NCBI GenBank assembly: GCA_938029995.1
Contig: CALHGI010000360.1
Span: forward strand, 1 to 8,146
From: an uncultured cyanobacterium
GTDB lineage: Bacteria > Cyanobacteriota > Cyanobacteriia > Phormidesmidales > Phormidesmidaceae
DNA: 8,146 nt
Direction: 5' to 3'
Shown: positions 1 through 5,874 of the stretch, piece by piece
Layout of the letters: every line of letters starts with the position of its first letter
Numbering within the stretch: the stretch's first letter is position 1
Translations under genes and position numbers: made by a program
Notes under the pieces: generated by a model
What the model was told of the DNA's origin: nothing
Database searches by the model: none
Seen by the model: the letters and a program-made list of their open reading frames with translations, nothing else

Positions 1-1
1 G

Positions 2-667
2 CCTCAGCGAGAAGTGACGAAGGTTCCTCGGACAACGGCTTTTTGGTCTTTACTGTGGATGCCAGCGGTGAGAATACCAGCCCTGATGCTGTTATTGGTC
101 GGTTTGGCCTTTGGTGGGTTGGCGACGTTTGTCCCGCTCTATGCTCGGGAATCAAACTTTGCCCTCAACATTGGTTTTATTTACACTGCATCTGCCATCG
201 CTAGTTTTGGCATTCGTCTCCTCGTGGGGCGGGCCTCGGATCGCCATGGTCGCGGACCGTTTATTACCCTGGGCTTGGTGTTCTATACCATTTCCATGGT
301 GGCCCTATGGTTGGCCCAAAGTGAGTCTGCGGTATTGCTAGCATCGGCTTTGCAGGGCATGGGTGGTGGCATGCTAATACCCATGGTGGCCGCTTTAATG
401 ACCGATCGCTCAACGTCAAACGATCGCGGTTTGATGTTTGGTCTGTGTCTGACCGGGTTTGATGTGGGTATTGCTTTAGCTGGGCCTGTGATGGGAAAAA
501 TTGCTGATCTGACCAGCTATCGAGATATTTTTGGGGTAGCGGCTTTGATGACTATGCTGGGGCTGATTATCTTTATCACGACGTCTAGTAAAGATATGGG
601 CCATTCCATACAGTTTGCCTTGAGGGGGGGAAAGGATGTGTATGCTGTGCCCAACTCAACCCTATAA
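2..667 (+). CDS. MFS transporter, C-terminal half (5' end outside window)
   Basis: Inner-membrane major facilitator superfamily transporter; substrate not predictable. The frame is open from base 2 with no stop, so the GTG at 14 is probably internal and the gene starts upstream. About 220 residues are visible, carrying six hydrophobic segments, which matches helices 7-12 of a 12-helix MFS protein of about 400 residues. Between the second and third segments lies RLLVGRASDRHGRG (about nt 221-262), the motif-A-like loop G-x3-D-R-x-G-R typical of the loop between helices 8 and 9. A later glycine-rich helix (GMGGGMLIP, about nt 356-382) fits helix 10. The hydrophilic tail after the last helix is about 30 residues. 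A run of seven G at 624-630 lies near the 3' end but the frame closes normally at TAA 665-667. The next gene downstream, the tRNA, is convergent. Family call is firm; substrate and gene name are unknown. Confidence 0.85.
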   Translation, partial: PQREVTKVPRTTAFWSLLWMPAVRIPALMLLLVGLAFGGLATFVPLYARESNFALNIGFIYTASAIASFGIRLLVGRASDRHGRGPFITLGLVFYTISMVALWLAQSESAVLLASALQGMGGGMLIPMVAALMTDRSTSNDRGLMFGLCLTGFDVGIALAGPVMGKIADLTSYRDIFGVAALMTMLGLIIFITTSSKDMGHSIQFALRGGKDVYAVPNSTL

Positions 668-698
668 AAAATGCGACACCACAGACGTGATATCGCAT
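666..698 (-). terminator. Probable intrinsic terminator of tRNA-Arg
   Basis: Read on the minus strand, ATGCGA (698-693) pairs with TCGCAT (676-671), with an inner CAC/GTG pairing (687-689 with 677-679) and a three-base bulge, followed directly by six T (671-666). It sits 18 bp past the tRNA 3' end. The stem is AT-containing and bulged, so it is moderate in strength. Confidence 0.5.
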
Positions 699-715
699 TC
701 GTCACATTAGAAAAA

Positions 716-788
716 CGAGCCTGGAGGGATTCGAACCCCCGACACCCTGGTCCGTAGCCAGGTGCTCTGTCCACTGAGCTACAGGCTC
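716..788 (-). tRNA. tRNA-Arg (anticodon ACG)
   Basis: Complete 73-nt cloverleaf on the minus strand. Acceptor stem GAGCCTG (788-782) pairs perfectly with CAGGCTC (723-717); discriminator base G at 716. D stem GCTC/GAGC with loop AGTGGACA, anticodon stem CCTGG/CCAGG with loop CTACGGA giving anticodon ACG, T stem GGGGG/CCCTC (one G-U pair) with loop TTCGAAT. The 3' CCA is not encoded (TTT follows), so it must be added by tRNA nucleotidyltransferase. An ACG anticodon is normally converted to ICG by TadA and reads CGU, CGC and CGA. It is divergent from moaC with only 49 bp between the tRNA 5' end and the moaC start, so both promoters must lie in or near that gap. Confidence 0.97.
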
Positions 789-837
789 TAACAGGATTAA
801 ACTCTAACATACTGTTGAGACGCTATCCAAAGTTTTC

Positions 838-1362
838 ATGGCAATTTCTCCGGACATGGGTCCTCTCGACGATTCATCGAAGCCAGTATCCCTGACTCAT
901 TTAGATGGTGGTGGGGCGGCTCATATGGTGGATGTTTCTGATAAAAAGGTGACCCATCGAGTGGCGGTGGCGGAAGGCTACCTACGGATGACCCATGCAA
1001 CCATGACGGCTATCCAGTCGGGTAACTTGCCTAAGGGGGATGTGTTGGGTACGGCTCGCATTGCTGGAATTATGGCGGCGAAACAGACGTCGAATTTGAT
1101 TCCGCTGTGTCATCCGCTGCCCATTAAGAGCGTGGAAATGAGTTTAGTGCCGGATGACCAACGACCTGGCTATCGCATTGAGGCGAGGGTAAAGACTGCT
1201 GGGCAGACGGGGGTAGAGATGGAAGCACTGACGGCGGTCTCGGTGGCAGCGTTGACGCTGTATGACATGGCAAAGGCGGTGCAAAAGTCGATGCAAATTG
1301 AGAATATTCGCTTGATTAGTAAAACAGGGGGTAAATCGGGCGATTATACTATTGATCCATGA
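838..1362 (+). CDS. moaC: MoaC, cyclic pyranopterin monophosphate synthase
   Basis: Second step of molybdenum cofactor synthesis: converts the 3',8-cyclo-dihydro-GTP made by MoaA into cyclic pyranopterin monophosphate (cPMP), in the cytoplasm. 174 residues, somewhat longer than typical (about 160) because of a short N-terminal tail before LTHLD (19-23). All residues known to matter in E. coli MoaC are present at a constant offset of 15: K66 (in PKGDV), C91-H92 (LCHPL), E127 and E129 (GVEMEAL), D143 and K146 (YDMAKAV). The C-terminal KTGGKSGDY (162-170) is also family-typical. Start chosen at ATG 838; no clear ribosome binding site, and the next in-frame ATG at 856 would also leave the conserved core intact. 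No other Moco gene is in the window. A small membrane protein gene follows after 18 bp and is probably co-transcribed. Confidence 0.96.
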   Translation: MAISPDMGPLDDSSKPVSLTHLDGGGAAHMVDVSDKKVTHRVAVAEGYLRMTHATMTAIQSGNLPKGDVLGTARIAGIMAAKQTSNLIPLCHPLPIKSVEMSLVPDDQRPGYRIEARVKTAGQTGVEMEALTAVSVAALTLYDMAKAVQKSMQIENIRLISKTGGKSGDYTIDP

Positions 1363-1380
1363 CATATTTTTTGGTGTTTT

Positions 1381-1650
1381 ATGCCTCCCAAATGGCCCCG
1401 TGAACCGGATCGGGCTGACCCGGCTTATCGTCAGCTAGAAGATCGAATTAACTTTGCAGTTCATGTGGCGGCTTTTGCTGCTTTTAATTCGGGTCTATGG
1501 TTTTTCCATGGGTTTATGCCGGGCACCCTATTGTGGTTGCCGAAGCTAACGTTGCCGTGGCTAGGTATTCTGGCTTGTCACGCCGTCTGGTTGTTTGCGA
1601 TCGCAAATTACACTGCGCCTAAACCAGATTCAGACCAGTCATCGTCATAA
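1381..1650 (+). CDS. Small 2TM-domain membrane protein
   Basis: 89-residue protein resembling the 2TM domain family of small bacterial membrane proteins, whose function is not established. A hydrophilic head leads into the family-like stretch LEDRINFAVHVAAF (19-32). Two hydrophobic helices follow, about 24-43 and 56-76, separated by a short Gly/Pro/Leu loop; the tail (KPDSDQSSS) is polar. The N-terminal part is positively charged, which favours both ends in the cytoplasm. It starts 18 bp after moaC on the same strand, so shared transcription is likely, but a functional link with Moco is not implied. No Shine-Dalgarno sequence is visible before ATG 1381. HIP1 site GCGATCGC lies inside at 1597-1604. 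Confidence 0.8.
   Translation: MPPKWPREPDRADPAYRQLEDRINFAVHVAAFAAFNSGLWFFHGFMPGTLLWLPKLTLPWLGILACHAVWLFAIANYTAPKPDSDQSSS
1597..1604. repeat. HIP1 octamer GCGATCGC (one of four)
   Basis: Highly iterated palindrome typical of many cyanobacterial genomes. Other copies here are at 3727-3734 and 4010-4017 (inside the decarboxylase) and 8066-8073 (inside the GT4 gene). All four are inside coding sequence. By random expectation an 8-mer would occur well under once in this length, so this is a useful lineage marker. Confidence 0.9.
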
Positions 1651-1749
1651 ATCGAAAACTTTGTTAATGCATTTTACAAAGCCGTCTTTTCTGGAGCTAG
1701 ACCTTTTAATCTAAAGCAGAACGACTTTCCTTTTTACCAATAAATAACC

Positions 1750-2058
1750 ATGGCTTACCCTGGTGCTGCATCCGTGATCGAAGCGTTGGCAGCCGATATT
1801 GGCGATACGGTGTACATAGACGTTGCTAAATGGCATCTGTATCTGAAAGACACATCTTTGCATACGACTCTGGCGGAAAAGTTTTATCCGATGGTGACCG
1901 ATAGCGATTTGTCTGAGACAGGCGTGGTGGAAGTTTTGCAGGCTATTCCTGTGAAATTAGGTGGGGGGCGACGCTCTTTGCCCTTAAGTGACCTCGTGCC
2001 GATTCAGTGCCAGGTGGATCTGCTTGATCTGTTGGAGCGCCATCGAAGTGAGTTTTAA
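1750..2058 (+). CDS. DUF3181 family conserved cyanobacterial protein
   Basis: 102-residue soluble protein that I match from memory to the DUF3181 family, found in cyanobacteria and of unknown function. Recognisable blocks are VYIDVAKWHLYL (21-32), a central acidic stretch, and PVKLGGGRRSLPLSDLVP (67-84) followed by a Leu-rich amphipathic end (DLLDLLERH). No signal peptide, membrane helix or catalytic motif is visible. The start ATG 1750 is preceded by a pyrimidine-rich and A/T-rich leader with no clear ribosome binding site. It lies 99 bp after the 2TM gene. In that gap CTTTGT (1659-1664) and ACAAAG (1676-1681) could pair as a weak stem, so it may have its own promoter rather than belong to the moaC unit. 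Confidence 0.78.
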   Translation: MAYPGAASVIEALAADIGDTVYIDVAKWHLYLKDTSLHTTLAEKFYPMVTDSDLSETGVVEVLQAIPVKLGGGRRSLPLSDLVPIQCQVDLLDLLERHRSEF

Positions 2059-2168
2059 GTTGATCTATTTTTGAGCGTTATCGGTCCTAGACCTCACTGC
2101 GATGGGATGTTGCAGGGGGGGGTAGCGTGGATTCTCATGGCCATGTCAGAAGGGGCTAGGGCTTGCAA

Positions 2169-2204
2169 ACTGAGGGCAGTGCCTTTACTGAGGGCAGTGC
2201 CTTT
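2169..2204. repeat. 18-bp perfect tandem duplication
   Basis: ACTGAGGGCAGTGCCTTT occurs twice head to tail at 2169-2186 and 2187-2204 with no mismatch and no spacer. Confidence 0.95.
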
Positions 2205-2206
2205 TT
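2175..2206 (+). terminator. Candidate intrinsic terminator built from the tandem duplication
   Basis: GGCAGTGCC (2175-2183) is nearly its own reverse complement. The two copies (second at 2193-2201) can therefore pair with each other, giving 4+4 base pairs around a central G-G mismatch, with a 9-base loop TTTACTGAG, followed immediately by five T (2202-2206). It lies about 115 bp past the DUF3181 stop codon and would end that transcript. Structure inferred by eye. Confidence 0.5.
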
Positions 2207-2232
2207 GAGTGCCAATGGTTTGATTGATTATG

Positions 2233-2266
2233 GGTCAAGGTAACTGCTGCAAGAAAATCCTTGACC
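2233..2266. repeat. 8-bp perfect inverted repeat
   Basis: GGTCAAGG (2233-2240) and CCTTGACC (2259-2266) are exact reverse complements separated by 18 bases. There is no T-run after either side, so a terminator is unlikely; it may be a protein-binding dyad or an RNA stem. It is about 265 bp upstream of the 2532 gene. Confidence 0.6.
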
Positions 2267-2485
2267 ACTTCTGCTAGTCGAAATTAATTGGACAGATGAA
2301 ATATATGACGGCTATCTAGGTATGAAACCCAGGGTGATGGAGCCTTGAAACAAGACAGGTAGCTGCTTACCAATACATCTAGATGCTTTGGTTTAGATAC
2401 TTTTCAGACTCTATCCATGGCCATAATTAGCAAATAATTTACAAAACTTAAGAAAATAACGTTTCTGAGAATGGCTGGTAAAAGT

Positions 2486-2494
2486 TAATATAAA
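2486..2494 (+). promoter_or_regulatory. Possible -10 element for the Ala/Pro-rich protein gene
   Basis: TAATAT (2486-2491), overlapping TATAAA (2489-2494), stands about 40 bp before ATG 2532 in AT-rich DNA and resembles a sigma-70 -10 box. No good -35 hexamer is found at 16-18 bp upstream (the sequence there reads TTTCTGA), so this is weak. Confidence 0.3.
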
Positions 2495-2531
2495 AGAACT
2501 TAATGGCTACCATTCGTTACATAAGAGAATT

Positions 2532-2990
2532 ATGGCTGGATTATTCGGACTCTTCGGCGGCAATAAAAACAAGGCCCCCCAATCAAAAGAGGCGTTTTTC
2601 CTAAGTGAAGATGACGCTAAAAGCTTTGGTGATATTGACTTCATGCGCAAGGAAGTCGTAGTGCGTCGCACATTTGCTAAGAAGAAAGGTGGGGAGGAAA
2701 TGGAGAGTGTTAAGAGCATCTCCTCTAGCACCAGTAAAAAAGTAGGGGAAGCTGTTCAGACTTCAACTGCAAGTTTTAATACGCCTACCTTTACTGCCCC
2801 TACTCCGGCAGCAGCGCCTACTCCGGCAGCAGCACCTGCCGCCCCTGCAGCGGCAACGCCTGCTAGTAGTGAGCCTGCAGCAGCAGAATCTTCTACTCCC
2901 GCCCCTGCGCCCCAGGAGCCTGCAGTGAGCAAGGCCCCTGATTCCAGTATGGATATGTTCCGTAATATGGCGAAGAACATCCGTCGCTAG
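2532..2990 (+). CDS. Conserved cyanobacterial hypothetical protein, Ala/Pro-rich
   Basis: 152-residue protein that I cannot name. Three parts are visible: a short Gly/Phe/Leu N-terminus (MAGLFGLFGGNKNK); a compact block at 19-49 (KEAFFLSEDDAKSFGD, then FMRK and VVVRRTF), which looks like a pattern conserved in cyanobacterial proteins; and a long low-complexity linker rich in Ala, Pro, Ser and Thr (about 78-138). It ends in a basic amphipathic tail, DMFRNMAKNIRR (141-152). The block-linker-tail layout suggests a flexible tether between two binding segments, which is inference. No secretion signal or membrane helix is evident. The start ATG 2532 has a weak purine stretch AAGAGA (2523-2528) close before it. 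It stands as its own transcription unit, with a 470-bp non-coding region before it and a strong terminator after it. Its linker DNA carries an 18-bp tandem repeat. Confidence 0.75.
   Translation: MAGLFGLFGGNKNKAPQSKEAFFLSEDDAKSFGDIDFMRKEVVVRRTFAKKKGGEEMESVKSISSSTSKKVGEAVQTSTASFNTPTFTAPTPAAAPTPAAAPAAPAAATPASSEPAAAESSTPAPAPQEPAVSKAPDSSMDMFRNMAKNIRR
2799..2834 (+). repeat. 18-bp tandem repeat inside the Ala/Pro linker
   Basis: CCTACTCCGGCAGCAGCG (2799-2816) is followed at once by the same unit with one change at the last base (2817-2834). It encodes the hexapeptide PTPAAA twice, in frame. It suggests that the linker length can change by slippage. Confidence 0.9.
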
Positions 2991-2998
2991 GACGATGT

Positions 2999-3018
2999 GA
3001 TGCCTTAGGGTAGGCATC
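2999..3018 (+). other. Small hairpin just after the stop codon
   Basis: GATGCCT (2999-3005) pairs with AGGCATC (3012-3018) around a 6-base loop TAGGGT, starting 9 bases after the TAG at 2988-2990. No T-run follows, so it is not a terminator by itself; it could protect the 3' end of the message together with the stronger stem at 3057. Confidence 0.4.
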
Positions 3019-3056
3019 GAGTCCTTACCTCCTGGGTATGGGATCAAAATTTAAGT

Positions 3057-3093
3057 AGCACTGAGAATTGGTCACAATTCTCAGTGCTTTTTT
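3057..3093 (+). terminator. Strong intrinsic terminator
   Basis: A perfect 14-bp stem, AGCACTGAGAATTG (3057-3070) with CAATTCTCAGTGCT (3075-3088), closes a 4-base loop GTCA and runs into a stretch of six T (3088-3093). It lies 66 bp after the stop of the Ala/Pro-rich gene. It separates that gene from the decarboxylase. The opposite strand lacks a clean T-run, so it acts in the + direction. Confidence 0.92.
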
Positions 3094-3273
3094 ATGGGTT
3101 GCTTGGGTTCTATGGCGTGTGGCTGAAGGTGATGCCATGCCAAGGAGCCAGTGGAGCTGAGGCGGCTATCCATTGTTCTTTTTAATTTGGCTGCTGCCAC
3201 TGCAAGCTTTTGCCGATCGCGTAGGGCTTTAACCTATGGGTGCCCAGCGATCTATTTTGGCGGTTGTGTTGCT

Positions 3274-4737
3274 ATGTTTTCCCAAGTCCATGCTCCTTTG
3301 GCCCAGGCGTTGCGTCATTGTGGACGGCGCCAGAATCATGCGGCGTTTTATACGCCTGGACATAAGCGAGGCCAAGGAATATCGTCCCTGCATCGGACGG
3401 TGTTTGGGGAGGATATTTTTCGGGTTGATGTTCCTGAGTTACCCGAACTGGATGATCTATTTGCGCCAGATTCAGTGATTTTAGCGGCTCAGCAGCTGGC
3501 GGCTGAGGCGTTTGGTGCGGAGCAGACTTGGTTTTTGGTGAATGGTTCTACCTGTGGTGTAGAGGCGGCATTGATGGCTACCTGTGGTCCTGGCGATCGG
3601 GTGTTGGTGCCGCGGAACGCTCACCAGTCTCTGCTGTCGGGGCTGATTTTATCTGGGGCAATGCCCGTGTGGATGGCTCCAGCCTATGACCCAGATTGGC
3701 GTTTAGCTTTGGGGATGACGGCATCTGCGATCGCAGCCTCTTTACAACAGCATCCTGATGCTAAGGCGGTGGTGGTGGTGTCACCCACCTATGAGGGGGT
3801 GTGCAGTGATATTGCCGCCATTGCTGAGGTGGTCCATGGCTATGGCTTGCCGCTTATTGTGGATGCGGCCCATGGTCCCCATTTTGCTTTTCATGATCAG
3901 CTACCGCCCTCGGCCCTCAGCGGCGGAGCCGATGTGGTGATTCATTCGGCCCATAAGGTGTTGGCGGCATTTACCCAGGCGGCGCTGATCCATGTGCAGG
4001 GACATCGGTGCGATCGCAAGCGCCTGAGTCAGGCCCTACGGATGACCCAATCCAGTAGTCCGAGCTACCTACTCCTGGGCTCGTTGGATGTGGCCCGTCA
4101 CCAGATGGTGCACCAGGGGGAAGCGCTCATGGACCGTACCCTGGCGTTGGCCCATGGGGCCCGCTCACAGCTTCGGGAAAGTGGGCTATCGGTTTTGGAT
4201 GTGTCCAATGGTGAGGGGGCTATTTTTCAGCAGGATTACACGCGTTTAACCGTGGATGTTTCTGCTTTGGGCACGACCGGTTTTGAAGCGGATGCCTGGC
4301 TCCATGAACGGGGGGTGACAGCCGAATTGCCCACGTTGTATCAGCTGACGTTTATTGTCAGCTTGGGAAACTCGGAGCAGGATATTGAGCATTTGGTTCA
4401 GGCCCTGGGACAGTTGCCTGTGACGGGCACCCAGGACGAGCAAGGGGTTTGGACGCAGGCGGTGGCGGCACCCGTGCCAGCGGTGTCTCCACGGGAGGCT
4501 TTTTTTGCTCCGGCAGTCACCTGTGCCATAGAGGACGCTATGGGGAGCCTCAGTGCTGATGTGGTCTGTCTATATCCGCCGGGTATCCCTCAATTAATGC
4601 CGGGGGAGCCCATTACGGAGCCGGTGATTCACACTTTAAAGGTGGCCCATGCTGCGGGTGCCCATATTAGTGGTTTAGCGGATTCCACATTACAGACCCT
4701 AAGAGTTTTACAGCCAGATGCAGGGGCTGCTGGGTGA
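3274..4737 (+). CDS. PLP-dependent Orn/Lys/Arg decarboxylase family protein
   Basis: Cytoplasmic pyridoxal-phosphate enzyme of the short (about 480-490 residue) Orn/Lys/Arg decarboxylase group that includes Bacillus SpeA; cyanobacterial members are usually annotated as lysine or arginine decarboxylase. It would make cadaverine or agmatine, the latter a polyamine precursor. From ATG 3274 the protein is 487 residues. Motifs in that numbering: FYTPGHKRG (25-33) near the N-terminus, NGSTCG (90-95) for the phosphate of PLP, VDAAHGPH (196-203) with the Asp that contacts the pyridine nitrogen, and HSAHK (224-228) with K228 as the Schiff-base lysine. The C-terminal domain has PREAFFAP and YPPGIPQLMPGE (about 434-445). 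The frame is open further up to GTG 3151, which has an AAGGAG at 3142-3147 only 3 bases before it. That would add 41 residues unlike the family, so ATG 3274 is preferred. Substrate is uncertain. cbiT follows after 87 bp. Confidence 0.88.
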   Translation: MFSQVHAPLAQALRHCGRRQNHAAFYTPGHKRGQGISSLHRTVFGEDIFRVDVPELPELDDLFAPDSVILAAQQLAAEAFGAEQTWFLVNGSTCGVEAALMATCGPGDRVLVPRNAHQSLLSGLILSGAMPVWMAPAYDPDWRLALGMTASAIAASLQQHPDAKAVVVVSPTYEGVCSDIAAIAEVVHGYGLPLIVDAAHGPHFAFHDQLPPSALSGGADVVIHSAHKVLAAFTQAALIHVQGHRCDRKRLSQALRMTQSSSPSYLLLGSLDVARHQMVHQGEALMDRTLALAHGARSQLRESGLSVLDVSNGEGAIFQQDYTRLTVDVSALGTTGFEADAWLHERGVTAELPTLYQLTFIVSLGNSEQDIEHLVQALGQLPVTGTQDEQGVWTQAVAAPVPAVSPREAFFAPAVTCAIEDAMGSLSADVVCLYPPGIPQLMPGEPITEPVIHTLKVAHAAGAHISGLADSTLQTLRVLQPDAGAAG

Positions 4738-4824
4738 GCCTGGGTATCATGGGTTGCCCCTAGTCAGGCTTCAAGAACAGCGCTATCCTCAGGCTATTCC
4801 CACCGTGTTGTAAGGCAGATCCCC

Positions 4825-5421
4825 ATGGAGCCTCTCTGGCCCTATGCTACCCCCGGTATTCCCGACCATTTTTTTGAACGGTTACCGGGCATTCCCATGA
4901 GCCAGCGAGAGGTGCGTCTGGTGATTCTCAGTGCCCTGAGGCTAGGCCCTGAGGCCGTATTATGGGACATCGGTGCTGGTACTGGAACCATTGCCATAGA
5001 AGCTGCGCTGCTGTGTCCCCAGGGCTCCATTGTGGCGGTGGAGCGGGATGAAGACGTGGCCCTGCTGATTAAAAAGAATTGTCAGCGGTTCGGGGTGACT
5101 AATGTGGATGTAGTGGTGGGCAATGCCCCTGCTTGTTTGGATAGTTTGTCCCATGTGCCTGATGCTATTTTGGTCGGTGGCGGGCGGGACTTGAAACCCC
5201 TTCTAATAGAGGCTTGGCAAAAGCTATCCCCCCAAGGGCGATTGGTGGTAACAGCTGGAAACTTTCAGTCGCTTTATGCTATTTCTGAGAGCTTTTCTGA
5301 TCTCCATGTGCGAAATATTGAAGTGGTGCAGGCGGGGGGCAGCCGGTTAGAAACCCGTGGGTCTAACCAAGTGTTACAACCCATTACGCCCATATTTATT
5401 CTGAGTGGTGAAAAGTTTTAG
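4825..5421 (+). CDS. cbiT: CbiT, cobalt-precorrin-6B C15-methyltransferase (decarboxylating)
   Basis: SAM-dependent enzyme of corrin ring synthesis: methylates C15 of the precorrin-6B type intermediate and removes CO2 from the C12 acetate side chain; cytoplasmic. 198 residues, the length of free-standing CbiT rather than the CobL fusion with CbiE. The Rossmann-type SAM site is visible: motif I WDIGAGTGTIAIEAA (47-61), the acidic end of strand 2 at AVERD (71-75), and VVGN (97-100) with ILVGGG (115-120) farther on. The family-typical entry PGIPMSQREVR (21-31) precedes it. Start ATG 4825 fits the family length; no strong ribosome binding site. In the 87-bp gap before it, AGCCTG (4737-4742) and CAGGCT (4765-4770) could form a weak stem. 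No other cobalamin gene and no cobalamin riboswitch was seen nearby, so the pathway genes are scattered, as is common in cyanobacteria. Confidence 0.93.
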   Translation: MEPLWPYATPGIPDHFFERLPGIPMSQREVRLVILSALRLGPEAVLWDIGAGTGTIAIEAALLCPQGSIVAVERDEDVALLIKKNCQRFGVTNVDVVVGNAPACLDSLSHVPDAILVGGGRDLKPLLIEAWQKLSPQGRLVVTAGNFQSLYAISESFSDLHVRNIEVVQAGGSRLETRGSNQVLQPITPIFILSGEKF

Positions 5422-5779
5422 CTCTAGAATTGTAGTGGCCTACAGCCAGCTCATTTAAATTACCTCCCATTTTGCCGTGACCTGAATGTGGTGGGGTCAG
5501 GAGTTAGGGGTGGTTTACTCAGATGGGCTGGAGCGGCTCCCAAGGAGTTTGTAGATAACTTTCCTTCAGCTAATCCTTGTGTTGTAATGAGCCTAGGGAC
5601 AGTGCAAGCCACTATCGCTTTGCGCCCATAGCTTATCCTGTAGATAATTGTTGAAGGCTATAGATATCAATGGCGACGTGGGACGACACGGGGTTTAACT
5701 CGTGGGGTCAGATGGCCAAATTATTTGATGATCGAGTATTCAGCAGTTGGCTGGTGGTTGTATTGGTGTGTCTCTAATC

Positions 5780-5806
5780 TTGACCAATCTGGAAAATCCA
5801 TATATC
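5780..5806 (+). promoter_or_regulatory. Possible promoter of the glycosyltransferase-EAL gene
   Basis: TTGACC (5780-5785) matches the -35 consensus at five of six positions. TATATC (5801-5806) lies 15 bp downstream, a short spacing; TATCTG at 17 bp is a poorer match. It would give a leader of roughly 60 bases before ATG 5875. Confidence 0.35.
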
Positions 5807-5813
5807 TGGAAAA
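5787..5813. repeat. 10-bp direct repeat overlapping the candidate promoter
   Basis: ATCTGGAAAA occurs at 5787-5796 and again at 5804-5813, a period of 17 bp with a 7-bp spacer. Both copies overlap the -35/-10 region proposed above and may be operator half-sites. Confidence 0.7.
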
Positions 5814-5856
5814 GTCGATGCAGATTTTGGAGCTATTGTTACAGTCCCCATAGCGA

Positions 5857-5868
5857 AAACTTCGGTTT
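5857..5868 (+). promoter_or_regulatory. Small UUCG-tetraloop hairpin at the ribosome binding region
   Basis: AAAC-TTCG-GTTT forms a 4-bp stem closed by the stable C(UUCG)G tetraloop and ends 6 bases before ATG 5875. No Shine-Dalgarno sequence is visible here. The stem is short, so an effect on translation is only possible. Confidence 0.3.
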
Positions 5869-5874
5869 CTAGAC

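Larger units (their letters stand above)
2059..2531. other. Non-coding stretch of 473 bp with repeats
   Basis: No credible gene on either strand; the minus-strand frame overlapping its right end is a shadow of the 2532 gene. It holds a run of eight G (2115-2122), an 18-bp tandem duplication that can form a terminator (2169-2206), an inverted repeat (2233-2266) and an AT-rich right end (about 2425-2530) that should carry the promoter of the 2532 gene. Confidence 0.7.
5422..5874. other. Non-coding stretch of 453 bp before the glycosyltransferase-EAL gene
   Basis: No convincing gene on either strand and no recognisable RNA family; I looked for tRNA-like folds and for a c-di-GMP riboswitch pattern and saw neither. 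Contents: overlapping short dyads TGACC/GGTCA (5478-5482, 5495-5499) and CCTGA/TCAGG (5481-5485, 5497-5501), a tight GGAG/CTCC dyad (5530-5540), and near the right end a direct repeat, a promoter-like sequence and a small UUCG hairpin. The length suggests a long 5' leader or several control sites. Confidence 0.6.

Noticed and set aside
624..630. Run of seven G near the end of the MFS gene as a possible phase-variable frameshift site
   Set aside because: The frame passes through it to a plausible short polar tail after helix 12, so nothing indicates a broken or switching gene.
517..810. 97-codon minus-strand open frame with the peptide ACSSVDRAPGYGPGCRGFESLQ-like start
   Set aside because: It is the translation of tRNA-Arg(ACG) plus antisense of the MFS gene; this peptide is a well-known annotation artefact over tRNA genes.
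2169..2206. Start of a CRISPR array
   Set aside because: The two copies are adjacent with no spacer and there are only two of them; no cas gene is present.
2136..2424. CATGGCCAT occurring at 2136 and 2416
   Set aside because: Short palindromic words of this kind are expected by chance and no further shared flanking sequence exists.
2756..3047. Two overlapping minus-strand open frames
   Set aside because: Both are antisense of the Ala/Pro-rich linker; GC-rich repetitive codons give open frames on the other strand. One also runs through its post-stop hairpin.
5422..5874. c-di-GMP riboswitch in the leader of the glycosyltransferase-EAL gene
   Set aside because: It would fit the biology, but I could not find the conserved GEMM-type core or its paired helices by eye.
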